From Planctomicrobium sp. (GTDB taxonomy: Bacteria; Planctomycetota; Planctomycetia; Planctomycetales; Planctomycetaceae), in assembly GCA_029259835.1 (NCBI GenBank), contig JAJDEL010000027.1, positions 1-17,459 on the forward strand: a stretch of DNA of 17,459 bases, given 5' to 3'. Positions 8,449-16,738 of the stretch are shown here, piece after piece; the stretch's first letter is position 1, and the number at the start of each line of letters is the position of its first letter. The translations under genes and the position numbers were made by a program. The notes beneath the pieces are model-generated. The model saw only the letters and a program-made list of their open reading frames with translations. It did no database searches and was not told where the DNA came from.

Positions 8449-9297
8449 TTAACGAACGCGAAACAATCCGTCTCGAACGAAGAACGTTGCCTGCGATTTA
8501 AATTTTTGATTGTCTACACGCCTATCCAACCAAACTTCTCCGTTGTCTCGAACCCGAATATATCGATCAGGATGTGTCACAGAGCGAAATGATACTCCGG
8601 TTTTAGAATTTGAAAGCCCTGGAACTCTCGACCACGTTGCGTGCTTCTTCCAGGCGGTGTTTTCCTGGTAAGCTCCTAATTTGACACGATATCCATAATG
8701 GTCAATATATCGATTCGGCCAGTTGATAGGTCGAATTGAAACAAATGCAGTGCTAGATAAGCCCGGAACCTCTTCCCATGTTGCATGGAATTTCTTCGTA
8801 TCCGTGCCTTGGTATTTGGAGAATAGTTGAAAACCTGTATGTCCAAGTGATGAGTTCTCAGAGGCCACTTTATAGGAGACGGTTTTTTCAGGTATACGTT
8901 GGTCGGTCAATTCTTGAGCAAGTTGTTCGGCGAGATCGAAGTCCATAGCCGCGTTGGCTGCTTTGATTTCCTTAAGATACTCCTCACGTAGCGAATCACC
9001 CGCGGACCTTAATGTCTTGAAATAATGCAATATGAATGGTTTCATACCCGAAACGAGATATAAGGCATCTTCGTTTTCAAAGCCTTCCACAAACCGTCTG
9101 AGTTGAGTTGATCTTTCAACATCTCCGCTTTCGATCGCTTTCGCGATGACGCCCTGATATCCTGCTCTCAATGCAATTCGAGCGTTCTTGACTGCCTCAT
9201 CGCGTTCTGCGATTGCAATTTCAATATCGGCACTCATCGCAAATGAGTTACTCATCAGAAACACAAAAACCAAGATACTCAGTTGAATCATTTTCAT
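8449..9297 (-). CDS. Secreted protein with CBM42/AbfB-like beta-trefoil domain
   Basis: The start at 9297 is chosen for a GGAGAG ribosome binding site a few bases upstream and because it puts a signal peptide (MKMIQLSILVFVFLMSNSFA) at the N-terminus; the frame extends to 9381 without support. The 282-residue product has a charged helical segment (about 25-135). The C-terminal region (160-280) has repeats like the arabinofuranosidase B / CBM42 beta-trefoil: HATWEEVPGL (171-180), then HATWSRVPGL (219-228), VSFRSVTHPDRYIRVR (235-250) and QATFFVRDGL (269-278). No catalytic glycosidase domain is present. It probably binds a carbohydrate or another ligand outside the cytoplasm. The AbfB resemblance is from memory of the domain pattern; the helical segment is unrecognised. 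Confidence 0.65.
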   Translation of the reverse strand: MKMIQLSILVFVFLMSNSFAMSADIEIAIAERDEAVKNARIALRAGYQGVIAKAIESGDVERSTQLRRFVEGFENEDALYLVSGMKPFILHYFKTLRSAGDSLREEYLKEIKAANAAMDFDLAEQLAQELTDQRIPEKTVSYKVASENSSLGHTGFQLFSKYQGTDTKKFHATWEEVPGLSSTAFVSIRPINWPNRYIDHYGYRVKLGAYQENTAWKKHATWSRVPGLSNSKTGVSFRSVTHPDRYIRVRDNGEVWLDRRVDNQKFKSQATFFVRDGLFRVR

Positions 9298-9539
9298 GCT
9301 ACTCTCCAAATTCGTGATTTGGTTGAAAACTCGACGCAGTCTCAACCTACCACATCTCTTTTGAAAGATGAAGTTCTCCACGGATTATGGGCGCGGGGTT
9401 TGGGTTAGGTACGGCTCCATTGATCACGGCAGTGTATCCTTCTAGGGGCAGTACCTGCGATTTATGGTACGTTAGTGGTGGGTACATATCTGGTAGTACG
9501 ATCCATGAAGGGCGCTTGATCTTGATTTTCAAATGACGA

Positions 9540-11444
9540 TCAGTCTTGATTTTTGCTCGGAAGAAATGATTCTTTCAATTTTTCCTGACCACCGACGATT
9601 GGCAGTGTTAGGGATGTTCCGTCAAGGTCGACTGTCAACTCGGTTCCAGGTGTCGGACGTAGAGTGAAATCGCGGTCGCTGGAGAAAACCATCAGGCCGA
9701 TTTGCTGTCCTTTCGGGATGATCTGATCATCCGGTTGCATCTCGAATGAGATGTCGTAGAACTGACCAGCCTTGAGCGGTTCACTCTTCGTGAGAGAACC
9801 GTGGTTTTGAGGGTCGGCCCAGCCGCGTGTGATAATGTTGTCAGTGATCTTGGCTTTCTGAGCATTGTTCCATGGTAATGAAACAAGCCACACCGAAAGG
9901 TTCGCGGCAGGCTTGTTGCTCGCGAGTCGGATGGAAATTTGTGGCGTGCCGGAGATGTGCATGGGCTTGGAGAGCTTCGGTGAAACGTAAATCAATCTGT
10001 GCTCGGTCCATTCCGCTTGAGCCAGCGATGATCCACTGAACGAAAAATTATCGACCAGTTTTTCAGTCCCCTGCTCAGGTGACTGCTCCAGGACAAGCGA
10101 TCCCTGCTGCGGAGCACCGGCGCTGAGAAACAACTTCACTTCTTCTGCATCTGGATTTGGATAATCGTCGTACGATGTCGGCTTCTCTCGATCATCTTTT
10201 TCGCGCACGATCCATGCGCGGGCATCTTTCTCAATTTCATTATCAACTCCATGTAAGTAGTGCGTGAACCAGCGGTTCATCAGCTTCATCGGAGGGGGAC
10301 CGCCGTGTCCTCCCTGATGAAAGAATGCTTGCGCCGGGATGCCGTTCTTCTTCAAAGCTTCATAGATGCGAACGCTATGCTCCGGCACGACATTCCAGTC
10401 ATTGAACGCATGTGACATCAACACAGCTGCTTTGAGTGGTTTCATGTCATTCAGATAGTCACGCCCAGCCCAGAAGTCGTTGTAGTCGCCAGTGACACGG
10501 TCAAAATGCTTGAGCATTTCTTTGTCACGAACTTCGCAATCGCAGTGCTCACGCCGTTTTTCGTCGCCACTGTGGACGTAGTCATACAAGTAGTCGATGT
10601 CTTCACCTAAGTATCCAAACGGATGGCGAACAAGTCCGTTTGATCTGTAGTAGTGATAGTAAGACGTATTCGGAGCGATCGGAATGATCGCCTCCAATCC
10701 TTCGGCTCCTGTCGTTGCTGCCGCGAGTGCCAGCGTGCCGTTGAAGGATGTTCCAGTCATTCCGACCTTGCCAGTACACCAGTCTGCGACAACTTCCTGC
10801 GTGCCATCGACAGTCGTGAATCCTTTCGCCCGTCCGCATAACCAGTCGACGACTGCTTTCGGTGCAAGTGACTCGTTATCCCCTCCAATTGTCGGACAGC
10901 CTTCGGATAAGCCTGTCCCTGGCGAAGATGAGTGAACGACGACGTATCCTCGCGGAACCCACTCCTTTGCATGGGACTTGGAAATAATCGGCCGCATGCC
11001 TTTTCTCTCAACCGCTGAAAAATGCTTTCGTTTTACCGGCTCTGCTCCGAGTTCCTGCCGCGTTTCCCAAAAGTATTCTCTGCCTTTAGAGCCAGTTCCA
11101 GCGAAGTACGGGCTGGTCACGTAAACGACTGGCAGCTTCAACCCTTCGCTTTCCGTTTGCCGTGGACGAGTGACACTCACATGCATGCGATCAAGTTTGC
11201 CGCTGGCGTCTGAGTCAAACTCTGTTGCGACCCACAGATCTTCTCTGATCCAGTAGTCGGAATCTGAAAACGCCTTAACGACCTGCGCTTCCCCGTCTTT
11301 AAACACAGGCGCAGCAGGTTCCTCACTAAGCAGAATTACAGGCATGCCGAAGAGACAAACTGCAAGCACGATGTTCTTCAGAAAGTAAGAGTGACGCTCG
11401 AAAGGGGTACTGATGAAGGAGGCATAACCAGTGCAAAGTCTCAT
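9540..11444 (-). CDS. Secreted Xaa-Pro dipeptidyl-peptidase-like S15 / CocE-NonD family hydrolase
   Basis: Numbered from ATG 11444, the protein has 634 residues. An N-terminal hydrophobic segment (about 20-40, FLKNIVLAVCLFGMPVILLS) suggests export. The alpha/beta-hydrolase core has an SSSPGTGLSEG segment, the nucleophile elbow GTSFNG (Ser233), an acid in SHAFNDWNV (Asp349) and His380 in HQGGHGG. The NDWNV and HQGGH pairing is characteristic of PepX-type enzymes. The last ~200 residues form the C-terminal beta-jellyroll seen in S15 and cocaine-esterase-like proteins. It likely removes Xaa-Pro dipeptides or cleaves small esters or amides outside the cytoplasm. Start 11444 is chosen because AAGGAAA precedes it; the upstream in-frame ATG at 11516 has no ribosome binding site. 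Confidence 0.85.
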   Translation of the reverse strand: MRLCTGYASFISTPFERHSYFLKNIVLAVCLFGMPVILLSEEPAAPVFKDGEAQVVKAFSDSDYWIREDLWVATEFDSDASGKLDRMHVSVTRPRQTESEGLKLPVVYVTSPYFAGTGSKGREYFWETRQELGAEPVKRKHFSAVERKGMRPIISKSHAKEWVPRGYVVVHSSSPGTGLSEGCPTIGGDNESLAPKAVVDWLCGRAKGFTTVDGTQEVVADWCTGKVGMTGTSFNGTLALAAATTGAEGLEAIIPIAPNTSYYHYYRSNGLVRHPFGYLGEDIDYLYDYVHSGDEKRREHCDCEVRDKEMLKHFDRVTGDYNDFWAGRDYLNDMKPLKAAVLMSHAFNDWNVVPEHSVRIYEALKKNGIPAQAFFHQGGHGGPPPMKLMNRWFTHYLHGVDNEIEKDARAWIVREKDDREKPTSYDDYPNPDAEEVKLFLSAGAPQQGSLVLEQSPEQGTEKLVDNFSFSGSSLAQAEWTEHRLIYVSPKLSKPMHISGTPQISIRLASNKPAANLSVWLVSLPWNNAQKAKITDNIITRGWADPQNHGSLTKSEPLKAGQFYDISFEMQPDDQIIPKGQQIGLMVFSSDRDFTLRPTPGTELTVDLDGTSLTLPIVGGQEKLKESFLPSKNQD

Positions 11445-11560
11445 TCTGTTTCCTTGTTGCAAAGCAGAGCATACGTCGATCAACGACCATTCTGTTGCGG
11501 CGCCTTCCGTATTCACTCATAGAGTGTTCGATCGAGCCGTTTGACTATACACATTCACAA

Positions 11561-11595
11561 CAAGAAACGAAAAGAGCCATCCGAAGATGGCTCTT
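11561..11595 (-). terminator. Intrinsic terminator of the PEP-CTERM gene
   Basis: A perfect 10-bp inverted repeat (AAGAGCCATC at 11572-11581, GATGGCTCTT at 11586-11595) encloses a 4-nt loop. Read on the - strand the loop is C(UUCG)G, a very stable tetraloop, and the stem is followed by a T-rich run (TTCGTTTCTTG). It lies about 23 nt past the stop of the PEP-CTERM gene, as expected for its rho-independent terminator. Confidence 0.85.
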
Positions 11596-11617
11596 GTTGT
11601 GTGAGTGAGTTGTTGAG

Positions 11618-12406
11618 TTAAGCTGCTGCAGCGAGATGACGTTGTCGCCAGCCGTAACACGCCATGCCAAGCAGAATGAGAGCCATCAACGCGAAGCTGG
11701 ATGGTTCGGGAACGGCTGCGGCTGTGGTGTTGACGATATGGATACCGCCGAATGAGTGTCCTACCTGGCCCGAGATCGCACCCGACGTCGTCAACGTGAT
11801 ATCGCCACTGCGGTCCGCGAAGAGCGCACTGACTTGGGTCATCGGATCTTGTGTCTTCCAGTTTAAAGGGGTGGTCCAATTGAATGTTTCCGTCCCATCG
11901 GAGATGCTCTGGGCGGTACCAGCTGCAGATAGTCCGTAGGAACGCAAACCCAAAACGTAGATGTCGTAGGAGGCATACGGAATATTAGTGAGAGCAATGG
12001 AAATCAAGTTGCCATCCGCCGAAGCGCTCAGCTGGCCCTCGAAGAGGTCGTCCCAGTCGGTTCCCGTCGTGCCGAAGTCTTCCGCAAACGCACCGTTGTA
12101 GGAATAGGTGGCGGTCATCCCTGCGACCGTCGCCCCGTTGCTGTCCACGATTGTGCCCGCAGTGGGGCCGATGATGTCGGCCACCATGTTTCGGCCCGTT
12201 TGAAGATTGGGTCCCACACCGACGTTGTTCCAGTTCGCGCCGCCAACAACGCCGGGTTCGAGTGTCGAGCCAATCTGACCGGTGAAGGTCGGACTGTCAT
12301 TGTCCGTGAAATTGAAGCCGATGGTCTCGGCGTGTGCGGTGGGAGCAACGGCTGTCAGGACCAACACCCCGACTGCGAACCAACCGAAGATGCGATGGGA
12401 TTCCAT
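11618..12406 (-). CDS. PEP-CTERM sorting-domain protein
   Basis: This 262-residue exported protein has a signal peptide (1-26, ending in THAHA-like small residues: APTAHA) and a beta-rich body. The body contains GANWNNVGVGPNL and LTNIPYASYDIYVLGL, a pattern I associate with planctomycete and verrucomicrobial PEP-CTERM proteins. The C-terminus is a canonical sorting tag: VPEPSSF (232-238), a hydrophobic helix, then an Arg-containing tail (GWRQRHLAAAA). PEP-CTERM proteins are recognised by exosortase and usually end up in exopolysaccharide or on the surface. No exosortase gene is in the window. The ribosome binding site is weak (purine-rich AAAGAGACAAAAAAGA before ATG). A strong terminator follows, so it is probably monocistronic. 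Exact function is unknown. Confidence 0.88.
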   Translation of the reverse strand: MESHRIFGWFAVGVLVLTAVAPTAHAETIGFNFTDNDSPTFTGQIGSTLEPGVVGGANWNNVGVGPNLQTGRNMVADIIGPTAGTIVDSNGATVAGMTATYSYNGAFAEDFGTTGTDWDDLFEGQLSASADGNLISIALTNIPYASYDIYVLGLRSYGLSAAGTAQSISDGTETFNWTTPLNWKTQDPMTQVSALFADRSGDITLTTSGAISGQVGHSFGGIHIVNTTAAAVPEPSSFALMALILLGMACYGWRQRHLAAAA

Positions 12407-12518
12407 TCTTTTTTGTCTCTTTGATTTGTTATCAGGTCAGGGCTGAAAACATTTTTACATTTACGCTGTGTTGCCCATATTACCAAGTCATTATCTATGT
12501 TCAAGTCATCCTGCATAA

Positions 12519-12556
12519 GCCACTTGAGTGGCCTGCCCGCTTTTTGAGCGGTAGGG
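12519..12556. other. Two adjacent hairpins in the tdh / PEP-CTERM gap
   Basis: GCCAC-TTGA-GTGGC (12519-12532) is followed directly by CCGCT-TTTTG-AGCGG (12537-12551), the latter with partial outward extension. They lie in the 266-bp gap between the end of tdh (12673) and the start of the PEP-CTERM gene (12406). They could attenuate - strand transcription leaving tdh, but neither has a strong T-run on the - strand. The rest of the gap must hold the PEP-CTERM promoter; I see no convincing box. Confidence 0.3.
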
Positions 12557-12672
12557 TGCTGCAAACACAAGATGTTCGACCCTTCGCTTTCCATTTTGAC
12601 ACAGCGACAAAGTCATCATTGGCCTGCAACTCAATGTGACTCAAATCTGATACACCTGTTTTGCCAAACCAA

Positions 12673-13698
<1,026 letters not shown>

Positions 13699-13806
13699 GG
13701 GAGTGTCGAGTGCTAAGGGTTGAGAGACGAGTGTCAGGTCGTCTTTGTATCGGAGCATGACGAAAGGCAGAAGTGCAACGGCAACGAAAACTGCGAAAAT
13801 AGGCAT
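13699..13806 (-). other. In-frame hydrophobic N-terminal extension of tdh
   Basis: The tdh frame is open upstream to ATG 13806, and GTG 13830 beyond. The stretch encodes [20 protein letters not shown] followed by a 16-residue linker, resembling a single membrane helix. A purine-rich GAGAGAGGA sits just before ATG 13806, a far better ribosome binding site than the one at 13698. It may be a real membrane anchor, a tiny upstream reading frame fused by chance, or untranslated leader. Confidence 0.4.
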
Positions 13807-13891
13807 GAGGTCCTCTCTCTGCGCACCCACGCAGCAATTGTGCGTCTGAGTTTCACTTCAACGCTAAACAATTAACCTTCAACGAACTGCC

Positions 13892-14473
13892 ATGGACCTT
13901 TCTGTTATTACAGCGACTCACCAGCGACCGGAGTTTCTCGCGCATTGTCTTGAGCAGTTTCGCAGGCAATCACTGGGCGGATTGCTCGTCGAGCACATTG
14001 TTGTTTCCGATGGACTGGATGAACATGCGAAATTTCTTGCTCATCAAGCTGGGGCGAGATACTTCGAGCTGCCGAAATCCGTCGGACAGTGGGGAGCCGG
14101 AGCTAAAGACCGTGGAAATATTGAAGCTTGCGGTCGCTATGTCTGCTTCTGGGATGATGATAATATCTACGAATCACATGCCTTGGTCGCACTGTTTGCA
14201 GCCGTTCAAAATGCCGAAATCGGCGTCGTTCGGACACAACATCGATTCCGAAAGCGTCCTGGTTTTATCACGATTCCACGCAAGTGGGACGGTCACTTCA
14301 AACTGGGTGATATCGACACGATGTGTGTTTGTGTCCAAACTGAACTGGCTCGCAAAGAAACATGGCAACTGGAGAATGCAACAATTTCAAACGACCACAC
14401 CTGGCTGACGAATTTGATGAAACATGCCCCTCGATTGAATTACATGCCGATTACAATTGGAAAACATCTGTGA
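13892..14473 (+). CDS. Family 2-like glycosyltransferase (short)
   Basis: This 193-residue protein opens with the GT-A nucleotide-sugar fold (MDLSVITATHQRPEFLAHCL), has VVSDG at 37-41 and the metal-binding acidic cluster CFWDDDN (85-91; Asp88-90), matching family-2 glycosyltransferases. It is shorter than typical GT2 enzymes and has no membrane helix, so it is probably a soluble transferase adding one sugar to an unknown acceptor. It is divergent from tdh and precedes the Rieske and pgpA genes on the same strand by 76 bp; co-transcription is possible. No clear Shine-Dalgarno precedes the ATG. Confidence 0.75.
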   Translation: MDLSVITATHQRPEFLAHCLEQFRRQSLGGLLVEHIVVSDGLDEHAKFLAHQAGARYFELPKSVGQWGAGAKDRGNIEACGRYVCFWDDDNIYESHALVALFAAVQNAEIGVVRTQHRFRKRPGFITIPRKWDGHFKLGDIDTMCVCVQTELARKETWQLENATISNDHTWLTNLMKHAPRLNYMPITIGKHL

Positions 14474-14549
14474 TGATCGGGATACTCTGACGCCTTAAAC
14501 GATATCTCTTCATTGCTGAAACAATAAAATTTCACCCACACCCAAGACA

Positions 14550-14858
14550 ATGCCTCACTGGATTGAAATCGCAAAAACAACGGACGTCTCCGCTGGAACT
14601 GGAAAAGAGTTCACCGTAGAAAATCGCATTGTCGCACTGTTTTGTGTGGATGGTGAATTTCATGCGATCGATGGAATCTGCGCTCATGCAGGAGGTCCGG
14701 TAGGCGACGGGGCGGTCACTGGGTGCATCGTGACCTGTCCCTGGCATGGCTGGCAGTATGATGTGACGACCGGGGCAATGTGTTTGAACGATCAGATTCG
14801 ACTAGAATCGTTTTCTGTCAAGGTCGAAGGTGAATCCGTGATGGTGGAACTTCCATGA
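14550..14858 (+). CDS. Rieske [2Fe-2S] ferredoxin-type protein
   Basis: This 102-residue single-domain protein has both Rieske cluster-binding boxes: CAHAGG (Cys44, His46) and CPWHGW (Cys63, His66), with 16 residues between His46 and Cys63. The length and the following YDVTTGAM segment match soluble Rieske ferredoxins of the BphF/NirD small-subunit type, which carry electrons for oxygenases or reductases. No partner oxygenase is visible here. Its stop overlaps the pgpA start (ATGA, 14855-14858), implying coupled translation; a functional link to phospholipid synthesis is not obvious. Confidence 0.9.
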   Translation: MPHWIEIAKTTDVSAGTGKEFTVENRIVALFCVDGEFHAIDGICAHAGGPVGDGAVTGCIVTCPWHGWQYDVTTGAMCLNDQIRLESFSVKVEGESVMVELP

Positions 14859-15262
14859 CTGAAGAAGGCAACGAAACTCTGTCACCACCGTCCAAATCCG
14901 GTTTGGATCGAATCCTTTTTCTGCTCTCAATTGGTCTTGGATTAGGCGCGGTTCGTACAGCGCCAGGGACCGTGGGAAGCCTCTGGGGGCCACTATTGAT
15001 CTTCGGCTGCCAAAGCCTGAACCCGCATCCACTGTTTATGCTTTTGTGCGGAGTGGTCCTATTTGTAGCGGGGATACCAATCTGCAAAGCTGGTATCCGG
15101 CACTATCAATCAAAAGACCCTAAGCATGTTGTCTTTGACGAAATCGCGGCCTGCCCCTTCGTCTTTCTGTTTGTGCCACTGACATGGGGCACAGCCATCG
15201 CCGGATTCGGCCTCCTCCGGTTCTTTGACATCAGCAACCTGTGGCCGATCCATCGCTACTAG
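14855..15262 (+). CDS. pgpA: Phosphatidylglycerophosphatase A, truncated by an in-frame TAG
   Basis: PgpA dephosphorylates phosphatidylglycerophosphate to phosphatidylglycerol in the inner membrane. The 135-residue frame shows the family landmarks: RTAPGTVGSLWGPL (34-47), a helix near 59-76, KHVVFDEIA (90-98, conserved acidic DE pair) and LLRFFDISNLWPI (120-132). It then stops at TAG 15260-15262. The next codons in the same frame encode KLPGAWGVMSDDTVAGILAG, exactly the missing conserved C-terminus, ending at TAA 15362-15364 for an expected 169 residues. One base change (GAG to TAG would fit) explains the break. The shortened protein lacks the DD-x2-AG motif and is probably inactive unless the stop is read through or is a sequencing error. 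Confidence 0.85.
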   Translation: MTEEGNETLSPPSKSGLDRILFLLSIGLGLGAVRTAPGTVGSLWGPLLIFGCQSLNPHPLFMLLCGVVLFVAGIPICKAGIRHYQSKDPKHVVFDEIAACPFVFLFVPLTWGTAIAGFGLLRFFDISNLWPIHRY

Positions 15263-15364
15263 AAATTGCCTGGTGCCTGGGGAGTGATGTCCGACGATAC
15301 CGTCGCTGGAATCCTTGCAGGGATTGTGTTGTGGGGTGCGTGTTCTCTTACCGGACCGTTTTAA
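15263..15364 (+). pseudogene. pgpA: Detached 3' end of pgpA after the nonsense codon
   Basis: These 33 sense codons plus TAA continue the pgpA frame after the TAG. They carry GAWGVMSDDTVAGILAG and a final hydrophobic stretch (IVLWGACSLTGPF). They also form most of the first copy of the duplicated segment. Confidence 0.8.
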
Positions 15365-15397
15365 TTTCTTCACCGGCGCATCGTATGGGAGTTAGGA
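15263..15397 (+). repeat. Direct repeat copy 1: pgpA 3' end plus end of a convergent gene
   Basis: From ATTGCCTGGTGC (15265) this segment matches 16042 onward almost base for base through the pgpA stop. It differs at a few positions and by one extra base in GTGGGGTGCG versus GTGGGCGCG. Similarity fades after GGAGTT (15388-15393). It includes, on the opposite strand, the last codons of the gene that ends at 16124. Confidence 0.9.
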
Positions 15398-15436
15398 CGG
15401 GCGGCACGACCCCATGTTAGCCTTCGCGTTGGATGT

Positions 15437-15856
15437 TTATAGTTCTGGTTTTTCTACTCGAAAGACCATCAGCGTCGCATAGGCATATCCCAAAGTTTGG
15501 AATCCCGCGCTGCTGATCAAAAGTGCTAGTCCTGTATTTCTATCGAGCAAAAAAACAAACGGTGACGTTATTGCCAGTAGAATACAAAGTAAATCCAAGG
15601 CAGGGTGATCCACGATTGTCCACCAAGTTGTTGGTATTTCAGAAATTCTATCTGGAGGGAGATCAAAACAGTCGTTCTGATCTGGTTCCCCAAATAATTC
15701 TAAGAAGAATTTGCGATTGATTATGCCTGTCATTGACACCAGCGTATCAAAGGACGGATGACCAGATCGAATATCCCGCCGATCATCGATAGAACCCTCT
15801 ATTGAGGCGGCAGCACTCAATACCGTTATGATCACAATCAGCCAAAACCATATCAA
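15437..15856 (-). CDS. Small membrane protein of unknown function, inside the duplicated bracket
   Basis: This is a 139-residue product starting at TTG 15856; the start is supported by a strong GAGGGAG about 8 nt upstream. Hydrophobic segments are at 2-18, about 85-104 and about 108-132, with a soluble loop (20-80) rich in acidic residues, so three membrane helices are plausible. No family is recognised. It is the only convincing gene between the two copies of the pgpA 3' end, so it is the cargo of whatever event duplicated that end. Confidence 0.6.
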   Translation of the reverse strand: MIWFWLIVIITVLSAAASIEGSIDDRRDIRSGHPSFDTLVSMTGIINRKFFLELFGEPDQNDCFDLPPDRISEIPTTWWTIVDHPALDLLCILLAITSPFVFLLDRNTGLALLISSAGFQTLGYAYATLMVFRVEKPEL

Positions 15857-15942
15857 ATTCTCACTCCCTCATAGACTCTAGCTGATGAGAGTATTTGCCT
15901 GTGTTTGATCGCTACATTTAATCAGTGTGTCTTGAATTTTTT

Positions 15943-15980
15943 GTAGGGCAGGCGTTCAATCGCAAGGAGGATCCTGCCCT
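15943..15980. repeat. Inverted repeat AGGGCAGG...CCTGCCCT
   Basis: AGGGCAGG (15945-15952) and CCTGCCCT (15973-15980) form an 8-bp inverted repeat with a 20-nt loop. The 11-mer GTAGGGCAGGC at 15943-15953 recurs in reverse orientation at 17350-17360, suggesting an interspersed palindromic intergenic repeat family. It lies between the small membrane gene and repeat copy 2. Confidence 0.5.
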
Positions 15981-16035
15981 GCTGCAACTCACCTGGAGCG
16001 GAGATCATCACTAAAGCGAGCCCAACATACATGAG

Positions 16036-16174
16036 AAAGGTATTGCCTGGTGCGTGGGGAGTGATGTCCGACGATACCGTCGCTGGAATCCTTGCAGGGC
16101 TTGTGTTGTGGGCGCGTGTTCCCTTACCGGACCGTTTTAGTTTTCTCACCGGCGTACTTCACTGGAGTTGGAAC
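16036..16174 (+). repeat. Direct repeat copy 2: displaced pgpA 3' fragment
   Basis: This is the second copy of the pgpA tail (KVLPGAWGVMSDDTVAGILAG in the pgpA frame), offset about 776-777 bp from copy 1. A one-base deletion near 16110 puts the original TAG (16138-16140) out of frame, so it could not serve as an intact tail. There is no upstream pgpA body. Its right part is the coding 3' end of the - strand gene 16124-16738. Confidence 0.9.
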
Positions 16175-16738
16175 AGCTCTTCCGTTCGGCATCACAGCAT
16201 CGACAGGCGTCACGCGGACGTACCGCACAATGTCATCGGCGATCGTCGTCGACAGCATTGTTTCTCCAGAATCGGCTTGCTGTTGTCCTCGGATTCGCAG
16301 CCAACCAACACCGCCGTCGGGATCGAGCATGAGATAGTCGCCATTGCCGATTCCCAGTGGGAGACGCTTAATGTGCTGTTGGACAATCTTGTCCTCCAGA
16401 GTCAGCCCTTCCGTTTCTACAGAGATCGTCATCATCATCCCAACAGCGACTGGCTTGAGTTCTTCTAGAACTGGAAGCGAAGGTGCTTTTGTTGAAGGAA
16501 CCGATGTCACAGGTTTTGTACTGACATGACTCTCTTTCCCTGTCTTCGGTTCAGCAACATTCGATTCGACTGCTGCCTCAACGTTTCCATCTTCCTGACT
16601 CAGAATCGTCGTTGCTTTCGGCGGTTCCTTGAGAGCGAGCCGGTCACGCGGTTGATCATTCGCCCATGCACCTGCAAAAAATGAGGTAAACAGGACCAAC
16701 GCGATGATTCGCATTGCTGATTGAGATGTTTCCGCCAT
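16124..16738 (-). CDS. Secreted protein of unknown function
   Basis: From ATG 16738 the product has 204 residues. A signal peptide (core IIALVLFTSFFAGAWA, cleavage near 27) is followed by a low-complexity Lys/Pro/Ser/Thr-rich linker (about 30-95). A C-terminal domain (about 96-204) contains GNGDYLMLDPDGGVGWLRIR and YVRVTPVDAVMPNGRAVPTP. I recognise no family. ATG 16714 is an alternative start that keeps the signal peptide; the frame is open to 16864 but that extension is unlikely. Its 3' end overlaps the displaced pgpA tail by 17 bp, which suggests that the gene originally lay convergent to an intact pgpA. Confidence 0.65.
   Translation of the reverse strand: MAETSQSAMRIIALVLFTSFFAGAWANDQPRDRLALKEPPKATTILSQEDGNVEAAVESNVAEPKTGKESHVSTKPVTSVPSTKAPSLPVLEELKPVAVGMMMTISVETEGLTLEDKIVQQHIKRLPLGIGNGDYLMLDPDGGVGWLRIRGQQQADSGETMLSTTIADDIVRYVRVTPVDAVMPNGRAVPTPVKYAGEKTKTVR

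Noticed and set aside
15260..15262. TAG recoded as pyrrolysine
   Set aside because: PgpA has no known pyrrolysine, homologues read a sense codon in this region, and no pyl genes are visible; a point mutation or error is simpler.
15922..16149. ORF of 75 codons on the - strand across repeat copy 2
   Set aside because: It is the reverse strand of the pgpA tail; the equivalent frame at copy 1 (15110-15373) diverges completely, showing no protein-level selection.
16031..16468. ORF of 145 codons on the + strand starting in repeat copy 2
   Set aside because: It begins with the displaced pgpA tail, then runs antisense through the better-supported secreted-protein gene; a product of the one-base deletion rather than a gene.
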